Below, in pieces: positions 33,076 through 41,425 of a stretch of DNA of 64,000 nt. Source of the stretch: Umezawaea tangerina (lineage in GTDB: Bacteria > Actinomycetota > Actinomycetes > Mycobacteriales > Pseudonocardiaceae); NCBI RefSeq assembly GCF_003002815.1, contig NZ_PVTF01000006.1:1-64000 (forward strand), written 5' to 3'. The notes beneath the pieces are model-generated. The model worked only from the letters and a program-made list of their open reading frames with translations, had not been told where the DNA came from and did not search any database. The translations under genes and the position numbers were made by a program. Positions within the stretch are counted from its first letter, which is position 1. Every line of letters begins with the position of its first letter.

Positions 33076-34071
33076 TTAGCGGACTGGGCGGAGGGAGCCG
33101 TCCCAGTCGGCGCGTAGTAGGTCTGGGAGGAGTTCGGCTAGTTGGGCGGGGTAGACGGCGTCCTCTGTGGTGCGCAGCTCTTCCGCGGACCACCAGCGGT
33201 GGCGGCGGATGGTGCGGGTTTCCACTTCGTTGAAGCCGGAGGTGTCGACGGTGAAGTGGGTGGGGAGGGTGGGGCGGGCGAGGAAGAACCATTCTTCCGC
33301 GGCGTAGCTGAGGCCGTCGAGGCTGAAGACGGTGTGGCGTTTCCAGATCGGGCCGACGAGGTCGTTCCGGGTGAGGGTGAGGCCGGTTTCCTCGGAGACC
33401 TCGCGGATGGCGGCCTCGTGCAGTTCCTCGCCGGGGTCGACGCCGCCGCCGACGGTGAACCAGAAGGACTCCTGGGGGCGGGCGGGGTCGTAGCCCTCGA
33501 AGAGCAGGACGCGGCCGGAGGCGTCGGTGACGAGGACGCGGGCGGCGGTGCGGGGGGTGAGGACGCTGGACTCGGCGGCCTCCATGGGTTCGGCGATCTC
33601 GAAGTACTCGGGCTGGGGGGCGGTGCCCGCGAGCTTGAGCCAGCGGATGAGGCGGCGGCGGCGCAAGGACAGGGTGTCGCGGACGGCGTCGTTGTGGACG
33701 CGTCTGGAGAGGACCACGCGCTGCTCGGCGTCGGCCAGCTCGGCGGCCAGCACAGGGGGCAGGGCGCTGCGGTCGAGGTCGGCGAGGAGGCCGCTGAGCT
33801 CGTTCTCGGCGGCCTCGCGTTCGGCGCGGGCCGCGCGTTCCGCGCGGTCGGCGACGTTGCGGAGCATGGTGGCCTGGTCGGGTTCCAGGCCGACGACGGT
33901 GCGGGCCACGACGGCGCGGCGGGCGAGGGAGGCGTCGAGGCCCGCCCAGGCGGCGTCGGTGCGGACGTGGAGGCGGTCGAGGCGGTTGGCCATGCCGAGG
34001 ACCCACGGGCCGACGAGCAGGAGCAGGGCGAGCACCACGAGGAGGGTGGTGGCGAACCAGGAGCTGCTCAC
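33076..34071 (-). CDS. Membrane-anchored Nudix hydrolase of the PIM locus
   Basis: 331 residues. One N-terminal transmembrane helix (FATTLLVVLALLLLVGPWVL, residues 6-25) is followed by a helical, Arg/Glu-rich region resembling LemA-type coiled coils (about 30-140). The Nudix domain carries GGGVDPGEELHEAAIREVSE then ETGL, a complete Nudix box. Last gene of the pgsA-patA-pimA string, it overlaps pimA by four bases. An equivalent MutT-like gene is found at the same place in mycobacteria (Rv2609c). The substrate is unknown; a nucleoside-diphosphate derivative at the membrane is plausible. The 3' end abuts composite repeat copy C. Confidence 0.88.
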   Translation of the reverse strand: MSSSWFATTLLVVLALLLLVGPWVLGMANRLDRLHVRTDAAWAGLDASLARRAVVARTVVGLEPDQATMLRNVADRAERAARAEREAAENELSGLLADLDRSALPPVLAAELADAEQRVVLSRRVHNDAVRDTLSLRRRRLIRWLKLAGTAPQPEYFEIAEPMEAAESSVLTPRTAARVLVTDASGRVLLFEGYDPARPQESFWFTVGGGVDPGEELHEAAIREVSEETGLTLTRNDLVGPIWKRHTVFSLDGLSYAAEEWFFLARPTLPTHFTVDTSGFNEVETRTIRRHRWWSAEELRTTEDAVYPAQLAELLPDLLRADWDGSLRPVR

Positions 34072-35201
34072 TCCGCGGCCTCCGCCACCCGGCGGGGGTC
34101 GGCGGCCATGGCGCTCTCGTACACGCGCAGCACCTGGTTGGCCACGACGGACCAGTCGAACGTCATGACGCGCTGCCGGGCGTTCTCGGCGTACTGGGCG
34201 CGCAGGCCGGCGTCGGCGAGCAGCCCGCGGAGAGCGGCCGCGAGCGCGGCCGAGTCCTCGACGGGGGTCAGGACGCCGGACTTGCCGTCCTCGAGGACGC
34301 GGCGGAAGGCGTCGAGGTCGCTGGCCGCCACGGCGGTGCCCGCGGACATGGCCTCGGTGAGGATGATGCCGAAGCTCTCGCCGCCGGTGTTGGGGGCGCA
34401 GTAGACGTCGACGCTGCGCAGGGCGCGCGCCTTGGTCTCGTCGTCGACCTGGCCCAGCAGCACGATCCGCTCGGCGAGCTCGGGACCGGCGGACTTGAGC
34501 AGCTCCTCGTCGTCGCCGCGGCCGACGACGAGCAGGCGGAGGTCGGGGAGCTCGGGTGCGAGCAGGCGGACGGCCTCCAGCAGCACGGGCATGCCCTTGC
34601 GGGGCTCGGTGTAGCGGCCGACGAACCCGATCGTGCCGCCCTCGCGCGGGTAGCCCTCCAGCGGCGCGGCGTCGGCGAAGAAGCCGACGTCGACCCCGTT
34701 CGGGATCTCCACGGCGTCACCGCCGAGGTGTTCGACCTGGACGCGCCTGGCCAGCGCGGACACCGCGATCCGGGCGGTGATCTTCTCCACGAACGGCTGG
34801 AGCACGACCTGGAACGCGGCGAGGATCTTCGACCTGGGCGTGGAGGTGTGGAACGTGGCGACGATGGGCCCGTCGGCCACCATCAGCGCGAGGAAGGACA
34901 GGCTGGGCGCGGTGGGCTCGTGCAGGTGCAGGACGTCGAAGTCGTTCTCCCTGATCCAGCGCCGCACCCTGGCGTAGGACACCGGCCCGAACGAGAGCCG
35001 AGCCACGGAGCCGTTGTACGGGATGCCGACCGCGCGGCCCGCGGAGGTGACGAAGTCCGGTAGCCCGCTGTCCTCGTCGGCGGGCGCGAGGACGTTCACC
35101 TCGTGCCCTAGCCTCTTCAGCGCGCGTGCCAGGTCGACAACGTGGGCCTGGACACCACCGGGGACGTCGAAGGAGTACGGGCAGACGATGCCGACCTTCA
35201 C
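34068..35201 (-). CDS. pimA: Phosphatidylinositol alpha-mannosyltransferase PimA (GT4)
   Basis: 377 residues. It transfers the first mannose from GDP-mannose to phosphatidyl-myo-inositol on the inner membrane face, starting PIM/lipoarabinomannan synthesis. KVGIVCPYSFDVPGGVQAHV (residues 2-21) is the acceptor-side Gly loop. FVGRYTEPRKGMPVLLEAV and GGESFGIILTEAMSAGTAV, with the E-x7-E GT4 signature, are donor-site motifs. The GTG at 35199-35201 overlaps the upstream acyltransferase stop (GTGA). Gene order pgsA-patA-pimA-Nudix is the standard actinobacterial cluster. Confidence 0.95.
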   Translation of the reverse strand: MKVGIVCPYSFDVPGGVQAHVVDLARALKRLGHEVNVLAPADEDSGLPDFVTSAGRAVGIPYNGSVARLSFGPVSYARVRRWIRENDFDVLHLHEPTAPSLSFLALMVADGPIVATFHTSTPRSKILAAFQVVLQPFVEKITARIAVSALARRVQVEHLGGDAVEIPNGVDVGFFADAAPLEGYPREGGTIGFVGRYTEPRKGMPVLLEAVRLLAPELPDLRLLVVGRGDDEELLKSAGPELAERIVLLGQVDDETKARALRSVDVYCAPNTGGESFGIILTEAMSAGTAVAASDLDAFRRVLEDGKSGVLTPVEDSAALAAALRGLLADAGLRAQYAENARQRVMTFDWSVVANQVLRVYESAMAADPRRVAEAAE

Positions 35202-36124
35202 ATCGACTCCCGCCTGCGGGACAGCGCGCGCTGCCTGCCCTCCGGCAGGTCGGCCAGCCAGAGCTTCTGGAGCATGTGCCAGTCCGCGGGGTGCGCGGCG
35301 ATGTCGGCGGCGAAGACGTCCGCGAGCGCTTGCGTCGCCACGCCGACCTGCGCGGTGCCGGAGACCCTGATCGGCGGGTGGATGCGGAACACCCAGCCGT
35401 CGTCGGTGAACCACAGGCCCACCGGCAGCAACGCGGCACCCGTGGTCGCGGCCAGGTGCGCCGGGCCGGCGGGCATCATCGTCTGCTCGCCGAAGAACGT
35501 GACCGGGACGCCGGTGGAGGTGAGGTCGCGGTCGGCCAGCAGGCAGACGACCTTGTTCTCGCGCAACCGCTCGGCCAGCACCTTCGCGGGCGCGCGGTCG
35601 CCGCCGGTCAGCGGCAGCACCTCGAACCCGAGCGTCTCGCGGAAGTCGATGAACCGCCGGTAGAGCGACTCGGGCTTGAGCCGCTCGGCGACGGTGGCGA
35701 ACGTGCCGGAGTGCCCGACCAGCCACACGCCCGCCATGTCCCAGTTGCCGCTGTGCGGCAGCGCGATGACCGCACCGGTGCCCTGGGCGAGGGCGGCGTC
35801 CAGGTTCTCCTGGCCGCTGACCAGGGAGTCGCAGGTGGCGTAGACGGCCTTGAGGTCCATCGAAGGCAACCGGAACGCCTCGCGCCAGTACCGCGCGTAG
35901 GAGCGCAGCGACCGGCGGACCAGCTCGTCCAGCTCCTGGGCGCCCGCCTGCGGGACGACGCGGGACAGGTTCGCCCGCAGCTGCCTCGTGCTCGGCCCAC
36001 CGCGCTTGGCGGCGCGGTCCGCGGCGAAGTCGAACACGGCCCGGACCCACCGCTCGGGCAGCACCCGGACGAGCTTCCACCCCGCCGAGTAGCCGAGGAC
36101 GGTCAGCTTCTCGCCGATGCTCAT
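35198..36124 (-). CDS. Phosphatidylinositol mannoside acyltransferase (PatA, LpxL/HtrB family)
   Basis: 308 residues. It acylates the mannose of PIM. The HTB/LPLAT-type catalytic motif HSGNWDMAG (about residues 122-130, H and following D/N) and LADRDLTSTGVPVTFFGEQTMMPAGPAHLA (about 195-225) are characteristic of lipid A/PIM acyltransferases. It lies between pgsA and pimA with four-base overlaps on both sides (ATGA and GTGA), so the three genes are tightly coupled. Peripheral membrane protein by family. The mycobacterial orthologue is Rv2611c. Confidence 0.93.
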   Translation of the reverse strand: MSIGEKLTVLGYSAGWKLVRVLPERWVRAVFDFAADRAAKRGGPSTRQLRANLSRVVPQAGAQELDELVRRSLRSYARYWREAFRLPSMDLKAVYATCDSLVSGQENLDAALAQGTGAVIALPHSGNWDMAGVWLVGHSGTFATVAERLKPESLYRRFIDFRETLGFEVLPLTGGDRAPAKVLAERLRENKVVCLLADRDLTSTGVPVTFFGEQTMMPAGPAHLAATTGAALLPVGLWFTDDGWVFRIHPPIRVSGTAQVGVATQALADVFAADIAAHPADWHMLQKLWLADLPEGRQRALSRRRESM

Positions 36125-36729
36125 CCGACGACCTCCGTCGCGGCGCGGTGCACCAGGACCAGGCGCTGCACGACCGTCGCGGCGGTGAGCACCGCGCACA
36201 GCCACAGGGCCACGTCCAGCACGTACGGCACGCCGAGCCCGGACAGGCCGGAGCCGACCAGCGTGATGATCAGCCGCTCGGCGCGTTCGGCGATGCCGCC
36301 GTCCGCGCTGAGCCCGGACGCCTCGGCGCGCGCCTTCACGTACGACACGACCTGGGCGCTGACCAGGCTGACCAGCGCGGCGACCGCGAGCCAGCGGTTG
36401 CCCGCGACGAAGGCGTACCAGGCGAGCGCGGCGAACAGGGCGCCGTCGGCGATGCGGTCGCAGCTCGCGTCCAGCACCGCCCCGAACGGCGTCCCGCTGC
36501 CCTGCGCGCGCGCCATGGCGCCGTCGAGCAGGTCGAACAGCACGAACGCGGTGACCGCGATCGTGCCTGCGAACAGTTGGCCCCTGGGGAAGAACCAGAG
36601 GGTGGCGGCGACCGAGCCGATGGTGCCCAGCACGGTGATGGAGTTCGGGGTGAGCCCGCGTCGGACCAGCCACGCCCCGATGGGATCGGTGACGCGCGAG
36701 ACCGAAGCGCGGGCGAAGATGTTCAGCAT
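36121..36729 (-). CDS. pgsA: Phosphatidylinositol phosphate synthase (CDP-alcohol phosphatidyltransferase)
   Basis: 202 residues with several membrane helices. The catalytic CDP-AP motif is complete: DLLDGAMARAQGSGTPFGAV then LDASCD (D-G-x2-A-R-x8-G-x3-D-x3-D, about residues 66-91). The enzyme joins CDP-diacylglycerol and inositol 1-phosphate to PI-phosphate in actinobacteria. First gene of the PIM string here. In most relatives thrS and the HIT gene directly precede it, but here five other genes intervene (36.8-41.4 kb). Confidence 0.93.
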   Translation of the reverse strand: MLNIFARASVSRVTDPIGAWLVRRGLTPNSITVLGTIGSVAATLWFFPRGQLFAGTIAVTAFVLFDLLDGAMARAQGSGTPFGAVLDASCDRIADGALFAALAWYAFVAGNRWLAVAALVSLVSAQVVSYVKARAEASGLSADGGIAERAERLIITLVGSGLSGLGVPYVLDVALWLCAVLTAATVVQRLVLVHRAATEVVG

Positions 36730-36789
36730 GGGGCTGCGGCTGCACCTACCGGCGGGGACGATGTGTCCACGGCAGCGTAACCGCCCAGC

Positions 36790-37629
36790 TCAGCCGAGCT
36801 GGCGGTGGTCCCTGGAGATCCTGGCCAGCAGTGCCTCCAGCTGGTCGCCGCGGGCCGCCAACCGCTCCAGCCTGGCGAACAGCGCGACGTACTCGCGGAC
36901 GTCGTGCGGGTCGGTGATGGTGGCGTTCCCGGTGAGCACGCTGACGGTCACGACGCGCTCGTCGTAGACCTGGAACCCGTGCAGCGCGACCATGTTCGCG
37001 TCCGCCGACCAGGGCACGACGCCCAGCTGCACGTTGGGTCTGCGCATGGTCAGGGCGAGGTGGTCGATCTGGTCGCACATGAGGTCCGCGCTGCCCATCC
37101 GCCACCGCAGGGCGCTCTCGCTGAGCAGGAAGACGAACTTCTTGTTCGGGTCGTCGAGCCGGGCGCGTCGGGTCCGCAGGGTGCTGATGGCGGTGTCCTG
37201 CTCGCGGCCGGGGGTCGCGGCCAGCACCACGCGGAGGTAGCTCTCGCTCTGCAGCAGCGACGGGACCCCGGCGAGCTGGAAGAAGCGGCTGGTCGTGGCG
37301 CGGGCCTCGATGCGGGCGACGGTCTGCTGGTGGCGGTGGGCGCCCCGGTGCAGCACAACACGGCGCGTTTCCGCCTCCGCGTGGAGTTGGCGGGCCAGTT
37401 CGACCAGCTCTAACCTGGTCTCCCTGGTTGCCGATAACTCCGCCACCAGACGTTCGACATCGATCACGGACGGCAGCAGCATGCCGTTCTCGATCTTGGA
37501 CAGTTTCGACTGGCTCATACCGGTCGCCTGCGCCGTGGCCGTACCGGTCATCCGGGCCTCGGTCCGCAGCCTGCGTAACTCGCGCGAGAGTCGATCTCGC
37601 GCGAGCCTTGAGCGCTCGGGTGCGGTCAT
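36790..37629 (-). CDS. XRE-family regulator with DUF5753 domain
   Basis: 279 residues. An N-terminal HTH (residues about 14-70: LSRELRRLRTEARMTGTATA, MSQSKLSKIENG) and a C-terminal DUF5753 domain (about 95-270, with IPSLLQ-like VPSLLQSESYLRVVL, RRARLDDPNKKFVFLLSESAL and DHLALTMRRPNVQLGVVPW). This architecture is abundant in streptomycetes and allies, often beside small DUF397 proteins; none is seen here. It diverges from yceI. The ATG at 37627-37629 fits the HTH start, but an upstream in-frame ATG near 37716 is possible. The AT-richer divergent gap contains a GCTTGA/TCAAGC dyad that may be its operator. Confidence 0.88.
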   Translation of the reverse strand: MTAPERSRLARDRLSRELRRLRTEARMTGTATAQATGMSQSKLSKIENGMLLPSVIDVERLVAELSATRETRLELVELARQLHAEAETRRVVLHRGAHRHQQTVARIEARATTSRFFQLAGVPSLLQSESYLRVVLAATPGREQDTAISTLRTRRARLDDPNKKFVFLLSESALRWRMGSADLMCDQIDHLALTMRRPNVQLGVVPWSADANMVALHGFQVYDERVVTVSVLTGNATITDPHDVREYVALFARLERLAARGDQLEALLARISRDHRQLG

Positions 37630-37732
37630 GGGTCGCACCGTATCGATCGGAGTCGCCTCTTGACGATCAGCCAAGTGGGTCTGCAAGCGATCAACCGGAT
37701 GCGGAGAGTGATCCATGACACAGGCCGGAATA

Positions 37733-37748
37733 GCTTGATACTTCAAGC
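37733..37748. promoter_or_regulatory. Dyad and repeated TTCAA half-sites in front of yceI
   Basis: GCTTGA (37733-37738) and TCAAGC (37743-37748) form a perfect 6-bp dyad with a 4-bp spacer. Further TTCAA copies lie at about 37756 and 37763. The segment is much more A/T-rich than its surroundings. Candidate operator/promoter for yceI. Confidence 0.5.
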
Positions 37749-37803
37749 GTTTTAGTTCAATATTCAACAGAACCGCAAGTCGTACCCAACGGAGGACAAC
37801 GCC

Positions 37804-38358
37804 ATGACCACTGCCATCCAGATCCCCGGCTACATCGCCGGCACCTGGGTCATCGACGCCGCGCACAGCGATGTGTCGTTCAGCGTTCGGCACCTGATGG
37901 TCAGCAAGGTGCGCGGCAGCTTCCGCACCTTCGAAGGCACCCTGGTTACCGCCGAGAACCCCCTGGAGTCCTCGGTCACGGCGACGATCGACCTCGCGTC
38001 GATCGACACCAACAACGCCGACCGCGACGGCCACATCCGCTCCGCGGACTTCTTCGAGGTCGAGAAGTACCCGACCATGAAGTACACCTCCACGGGCGTC
38101 CGCGTGGACGGCGACGACTTCATCGTCGACGGCGAGCTGGACCTGCACGGCGTCACCAAGAGCGTGCCGCTGAAGCTGGAGCTCAACGGCTTCGGCCCGG
38201 ACCCGTACGGCGGCAAGCGCGCCGGGTTCTCCGCGACCACGGAGATCTCCCGCAACGACTTCGGCATCGACATCCACATGCCGCTGGACGGCGGCGGCGT
38301 GGTGATCGGCGACAAGATCTCGATCACGCTGGAGATCGAGGCCGTGCTGCAGGGCTGA
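37804..38358 (+). CDS. YceI-like polyisoprenoid-binding protein
   Basis: 184 residues, no signal peptide. IPGYIAGTWVIDAAHSDVSFSVRHLMVSKVRG (about 6-37) and EVEKYPTMKYTSTGV, DGDDFIVDGELDLHGVTKSVPLKLE are the YceI lipocalin-like strands. The family binds polyisoprenoid chains such as quinone side chains or isoprenyl phosphates, and in bacteria is linked to stress or alkaline growth. A GGAGG site lies 8 nt before the ATG. It is divergent from the XRE-DUF5753 regulator and followed by a strong terminator. Confidence 0.94.
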   Translation: MTTAIQIPGYIAGTWVIDAAHSDVSFSVRHLMVSKVRGSFRTFEGTLVTAENPLESSVTATIDLASIDTNNADRDGHIRSADFFEVEKYPTMKYTSTGVRVDGDDFIVDGELDLHGVTKSVPLKLELNGFGPDPYGGKRAGFSATTEISRNDFGIDIHMPLDGGGVVIGDKISITLEIEAVLQG

Positions 38359-38371
38359 TGTGAGGTGTGCG

Positions 38372-38404
38372 AAGGGGCCCCGTCGTCGACGCGGGGCCCC
38401 TTTT
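38372..38404 (+). terminator. Intrinsic terminator after yceI
   Basis: AAGGGGCCCCG (38372-38382) pairs with CGGGGCCCCTT (38392-38402) followed by TTTT, a classical structure 14 bp after the stop. Confidence 0.92.
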
Positions 38405-38554
38405 GCGTGTTTGGGGGTGTCGCTCGGGTGGGTGGTTTTTGTCGCCCGTTGGGGTGGGCCGCTGTGCGGGTTTTGAGGTGCCCATCCCCGGCGAGTCCGG
38501 CTCCCGACCCTCCCACCCCCGGGAAGCCCGGCCCCCGGCGCGCGATTGTCTCAA

Positions 38555-38609
38555 TGTTTGATCTTGCTTGTCAAGACGATAGGGCTGTCTTGACAAGCAA
38601 GATCAAACA
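38555..38609. repeat. Composite repeat copy B: 22-bp perfect hairpin with shared loop
   Basis: The left arm 38555-38576 and right arm 38588-38609 are perfectly complementary. The loop is CGATAGGGCTG (38577-38587), identical to copy A. Two outer base pairs are C-G in copy A and T-A here, so changes on one arm are matched on the other. About 35 bp before and 50 bp after the hairpin are nearly identical to copy A. Confidence 0.9.
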
Positions 38610-38641
38610 GGAGGGCGCTGTGGATCGGGGGCAGAGGGGAA

Positions 38642-38807
38642 GTCTGGCTTCGCCAGCATCGGACTCCGTCCGACACCGCATCAGGCTTCGCCTGACTCAG
38701 GCATCCTCGCTGCGCGTCGGACAAGGCCCCAGGCGCTGCGCGCCGGATGCGCGCTGGCGGGCTGCACCCGACGTGGAGGGGGTTGCGCTCGGCTTTGCCG
38801 TCGGGTG
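38642..38807. repeat. Array of mini-palindromes (copy B)
   Basis: About six units: CTGGCTTCGCCAG, GGACTCCGTCC, AGGCTTCGCCT, CGCTGCGCG, and the shared end block GGCGCTGCGCGCCGGATG with GCGCGCTGGCGGGCTG, then CGGCTTTGCCG. It lies between yceI and the convergent TetR gene. Apart from the yceI terminator and this element, 38359-38812 shows no gene. Confidence 0.85.
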
Positions 38808-38812
38808 GCGGG

Positions 38813-39397
38813 CTAGGGCTTTGGTGGGTGGCGTAGGCCGGCGATCAGGGCGTCGATGAGTTTGGGGGCGTTGTAGGTGGGGTCTTCGTGGGCGCCGATG
38901 CAGAGGTTGCCGATGCCGCGCATGAGTTCCAGGGGGCGGATGTCGGAGCGGATTTCGCCGGCTGTTGCGGCGGCGTCGAGGAGTTGGGCGCAGACGGGGA
39001 CGAGGCGGTCCAAGAAATAGGCGTGGAGGGTGTCGAAGCCGGTGTTGTCGGAGCGCAGGACGGCGGCCAGGCCGTGTTTGGTGACGAGGAAGTCGACGAA
39101 GAGGTCGATCCAGTGGCCCAGGGCGGCGTGAGGGGTTGGACCTGCGGCCAGCAGGGCTGGGCCGGCCTCGGCGCAGGCCTCCACCTGGTGGCGGTAGACG
39201 GCGATGATGAGGTCGGCGCGGGTCGGGAAGTGGCGGTAGATGGTGCCGGTACCGACGCCCGCCCTCGTCGCGATGTCGCGGACCGGGGCCTCCACACCCG
39301 AGGCGACGAAGACCGCCGCGGCGGCTTCCAGCAGGGACTGCTCGTTGCGCTTGGCGTCCGAGCGCTTGGGTCGGGCGGTGCCGTCGTCGCTCACCAC
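38813..39397 (-). CDS. TetR-family transcriptional regulator
   Basis: About 194 residues. The TetR_N HTH (SLLEAAAAVFVASGVEAPVR, DIATRAGVGTGTIYRHFPTR, residues about 20-65) is clear, and a mainly helical ligand-binding domain follows. A GTG at 39395-39397, or the adjacent one at 39392-39394, is preceded by GAGAGGAG. It is divergent from the alpha/beta hydrolase-LLM pair, and the gap contains two identical palindromic sites of 18 bp, surely its operators. The 3' end is C/A-rich in the coding strand next to repeat copy B. Likely a ligand-responsive repressor of the divergent pair and itself. Confidence 0.9.
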   Translation of the reverse strand: MVSDDGTARPKRSDAKRNEQSLLEAAAAVFVASGVEAPVRDIATRAGVGTGTIYRHFPTRADLIIAVYRHQVEACAEAGPALLAAGPTPHAALGHWIDLFVDFLVTKHGLAAVLRSDNTGFDTLHAYFLDRLVPVCAQLLDAAATAGEIRSDIRPLELMRGIGNLCIGAHEDPTYNAPKLIDALIAGLRHPPKP

Positions 39398-39423
39398 GAC
39401 ACTCCTCTCCAGCCACCTTGCAA

Positions 39424-39441
39424 AGCGGAACAAGGTTCCGT
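39424..39441. promoter_or_regulatory. TetR operator copy 1
   Basis: AGCGGAACAAGGTTCCGT contains the dyad CGGAAC-AAG-GTTCCG. An identical copy lies 24 bp further right, giving two sites on nearly the same helix face. Confidence 0.8.
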
Positions 39442-39447
39442 ATCGTC

Positions 39448-39465
39448 AGCGGAACAAGGTTCCGT
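39448..39465. promoter_or_regulatory. TetR operator copy 2
   Basis: Exact second copy of the 18-bp site AGCGGAACAAGGTTCCGT, in the same orientation, with 6 bp between the copies. Probably bound cooperatively by the divergent TetR protein. Confidence 0.8.
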
Positions 39466-39580
39466 TTGCACATCGTGCCAGAGCACGGGCCTTGTGACCA
39501 AACCAGGTGTGCCGCGCGCGGAGGCGTCGCGGTCCTCGGCGTGCGCGTTTTCGCCGAGTGCGAGAGATGGAAGAACAGCC

Positions 39581-40504
39581 ATGAGCAAGTCGAACTTCGG
39601 CACGCCGACGCCGGTCATCTCGGTGACGCCGGTGGTGCTCGCCGCCCCCGGACGCGGTGAGGAGCTGCGGGTGCGGGTGTCCGCGCCGACCACGGGGGAA
39701 CAGCTGCCGGTGGTGGTGTTCTCGCACGGGTTCGGGCAGTCGTCGGACAGCTACGACCCGCTGGTCGACTTCTGGGCCTCCCACGGGTTCGTGGTGGTGC
39801 AGCCGACCCACCTCGACTCGCGGACGCTGGGCCTGCCGCCGGAGGACCCGCGCACGCCGCTGATCTGGCGGATCCGGGTCGAGGACCTGAGGAGCACCGT
39901 CGACCAGCTCGACGTGGTGGAGGCCGCCGTGCCCGGACTGGCGGGTCGCGTGGACCGGGACCGGGTCGCGGTGGCCGGGCACTCGTGGGGTGGGCAGACG
40001 GCGAGCATGCTGCTGGGGGCGCGGGTGGTCGACCCGGCCGGTGGGCCGGGTGAGGACCTGTCGGACGCGCGGGTCAAGGCCGGGGTGCTGCTGGCGACGC
40101 CGGGGGCCGGTGGCGCGGACCTGTCGCCGTTCGCGGCGGAGAACTTCGCGTTCATGAACCCGGACTTCGAGAACATGACCACGCCGGCGCTGGTGGTCGC
40201 GGGTGACCACGACGAGTCGGCGCTGACGGTGCGCGGACCGGACTGGTTCACCGACCCCTTCACGCTGAGCCCCGGCGACAAGAGCCTGGTGACGTTGTTC
40301 GGGGGCGAGCACTCGCTCGGCGGGCTCTCCGGCTACACCGTGACGGAGACGACGGACGAGAATCCGGAACGGGTCGCGGCCGTGCAGCGGCTGACGTGGG
40401 CCTACCTGCGCAGCGCGCTGGACCCGACCGACCCCGCCTGGACGCTGGCGCGCGACGAGTTCGCGGGGGCGGCCGAGCCGCTGGGGCGGATCGAGGGCAA
40501 GTGA
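39581..40504 (+). CDS. Alpha/beta hydrolase (chlorophyllase/dienelactone-hydrolase-like)
   Basis: 307 residues, cytoplasmic. VVVFSHGFGQSSDSYDPLVDFWASHGFVV (about 45-73) gives the oxyanion region, VAVAGHSWGGQTASMLLG the nucleophile serine elbow, VVAGDHDES the acid and FGGEHSLGG the histidine, so the triad is complete. The substrate is unknown. It is likely co-transcribed with the LLM oxidoreductase (GTGA overlap) and repressed by the divergent TetR through the twin operators, which suggests a detoxification or xenobiotic-response role. Start ATG at 39581. Confidence 0.85.
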   Translation: MSKSNFGTPTPVISVTPVVLAAPGRGEELRVRVSAPTTGEQLPVVVFSHGFGQSSDSYDPLVDFWASHGFVVVQPTHLDSRTLGLPPEDPRTPLIWRIRVEDLRSTVDQLDVVEAAVPGLAGRVDRDRVAVAGHSWGGQTASMLLGARVVDPAGGPGEDLSDARVKAGVLLATPGAGGADLSPFAAENFAFMNPDFENMTTPALVVAGDHDESALTVRGPDWFTDPFTLSPGDKSLVTLFGGEHSLGGLSGYTVTETTDENPERVAAVQRLTWAYLRSALDPTDPAWTLARDEFAGAAEPLGRIEGK

Positions 40505-41376
40505 GCACCGCGGGAGCCCCCAGCTTCGGGATCATGACCGCCCCCATGCAGGTCGGGTACGACGACCTGCTGCGGGTGTGGCGGGAGGCGGACGGGATCC
40601 CCGAGATCGAGCACGCGTGGCTGTTCGACCACCTGATGCCGATCGGCGGCGACCCCGGCGGACCGGCGTTCGAGGGCTGGACGCTGCTCGCGGCGCTGGC
40701 CGCGCTCACGGACCGGGTGCGGCTCGGGGTCATGGTGACCAGCAACCGGTTCCGGCCGCCCGCGGTGCTGGCCAAGATCGCCACGACGGTGGACGTCGTG
40801 TCCGGCGGGCGGCTCGACTTCGGCATCGGCGTGGGCTCGCGGCCGGACCACCCGCTGGCGCGGCGCGAGTACGCGGCGCACGGGCTGCCGTTCCACGACA
40901 CCGCGCACGCCGTGGCGAGCCTCGCGGAGGCGTGCACGGTGATCCGGCGGCTGTGGACGGAGGAGGAGCCGTTCGACTTCCACGGCGAGCACGTCGACCT
41001 GGTCGGGGCGTTCGGCAGCCCCAAGCCCGTCCAGCGCCCGCACCCGCCGATCCTGATCGGCGGGCGGTCGGTCGCGACGCTGCGCGTGGTGGCCCGGCAC
41101 GCCGACCTGTGGAACATCCCCGGCGGCGACCTCCAGGACGTCGTGCAGCGCAGCGCGATGCTCGACCGGTACTGCCGGGAGATCGGCCGCGACCCGGCGT
41201 CGATCACCCGCTCGATCCACCTGCCCGTGTCCTACGACCAGCCGGGGCCCACGGTGGAGGCGATCCGGGAGGCGGTCGACGCCGGTTTCGGGCACGTCGT
41301 GCTCGGGCTGCCCGCGCCGTACCCGGTGGGGGTCGCGCGGTGGGTGGCCGACGAGCTGATCGGCCCGTCGACCTGA
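40501..41376 (+). CDS. LLM-class F420/flavin-dependent oxidoreductase
   Basis: 291-residue luciferase-like barrel. PSFGIMTAPMQVGYDDLLRV, EIEHAWLFDHLMPIGGD, LAALTDRVRLGVMVTSNRFRPPAVLAKIATTVDVVSGGRLDFGIGV and HPPILIGGRSVATLRVVARHAD are the standard motifs of F420-dependent members (TIGR03560-like). It is translationally coupled to the hydrolase by a GTGA overlap. The function is unknown. A pairing of hydrolase and LLM enzyme under TetR control is consistent with reductive or oxidative processing of an ester or lactone compound. Confidence 0.87.
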   Translation: MSTAGAPSFGIMTAPMQVGYDDLLRVWREADGIPEIEHAWLFDHLMPIGGDPGGPAFEGWTLLAALAALTDRVRLGVMVTSNRFRPPAVLAKIATTVDVVSGGRLDFGIGVGSRPDHPLARREYAAHGLPFHDTAHAVASLAEACTVIRRLWTEEEPFDFHGEHVDLVGAFGSPKPVQRPHPPILIGGRSVATLRVVARHADLWNIPGGDLQDVVQRSAMLDRYCREIGRDPASITRSIHLPVSYDQPGPTVEAIREAVDAGFGHVVLGLPAPYPVGVARWVADELIGPST

Positions 41377-41381
41377 GCCGC

Positions 41382-41423
41382 GCCGAGCGGTGGGCACCGA
41401 CCGCGGCCGGTGCCCACCTCGGC
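41382..41423. terminator. Bidirectional hairpin terminator
   Basis: GGTGGGCACCG (41389-41399) pairs with CGGTGCCCACC (41408-41418), with an outer GCCGA/TCGGC. It lies between the LLM gene and the convergent HIT gene. Confidence 0.85.
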
Positions 41424-41425
41424 GA

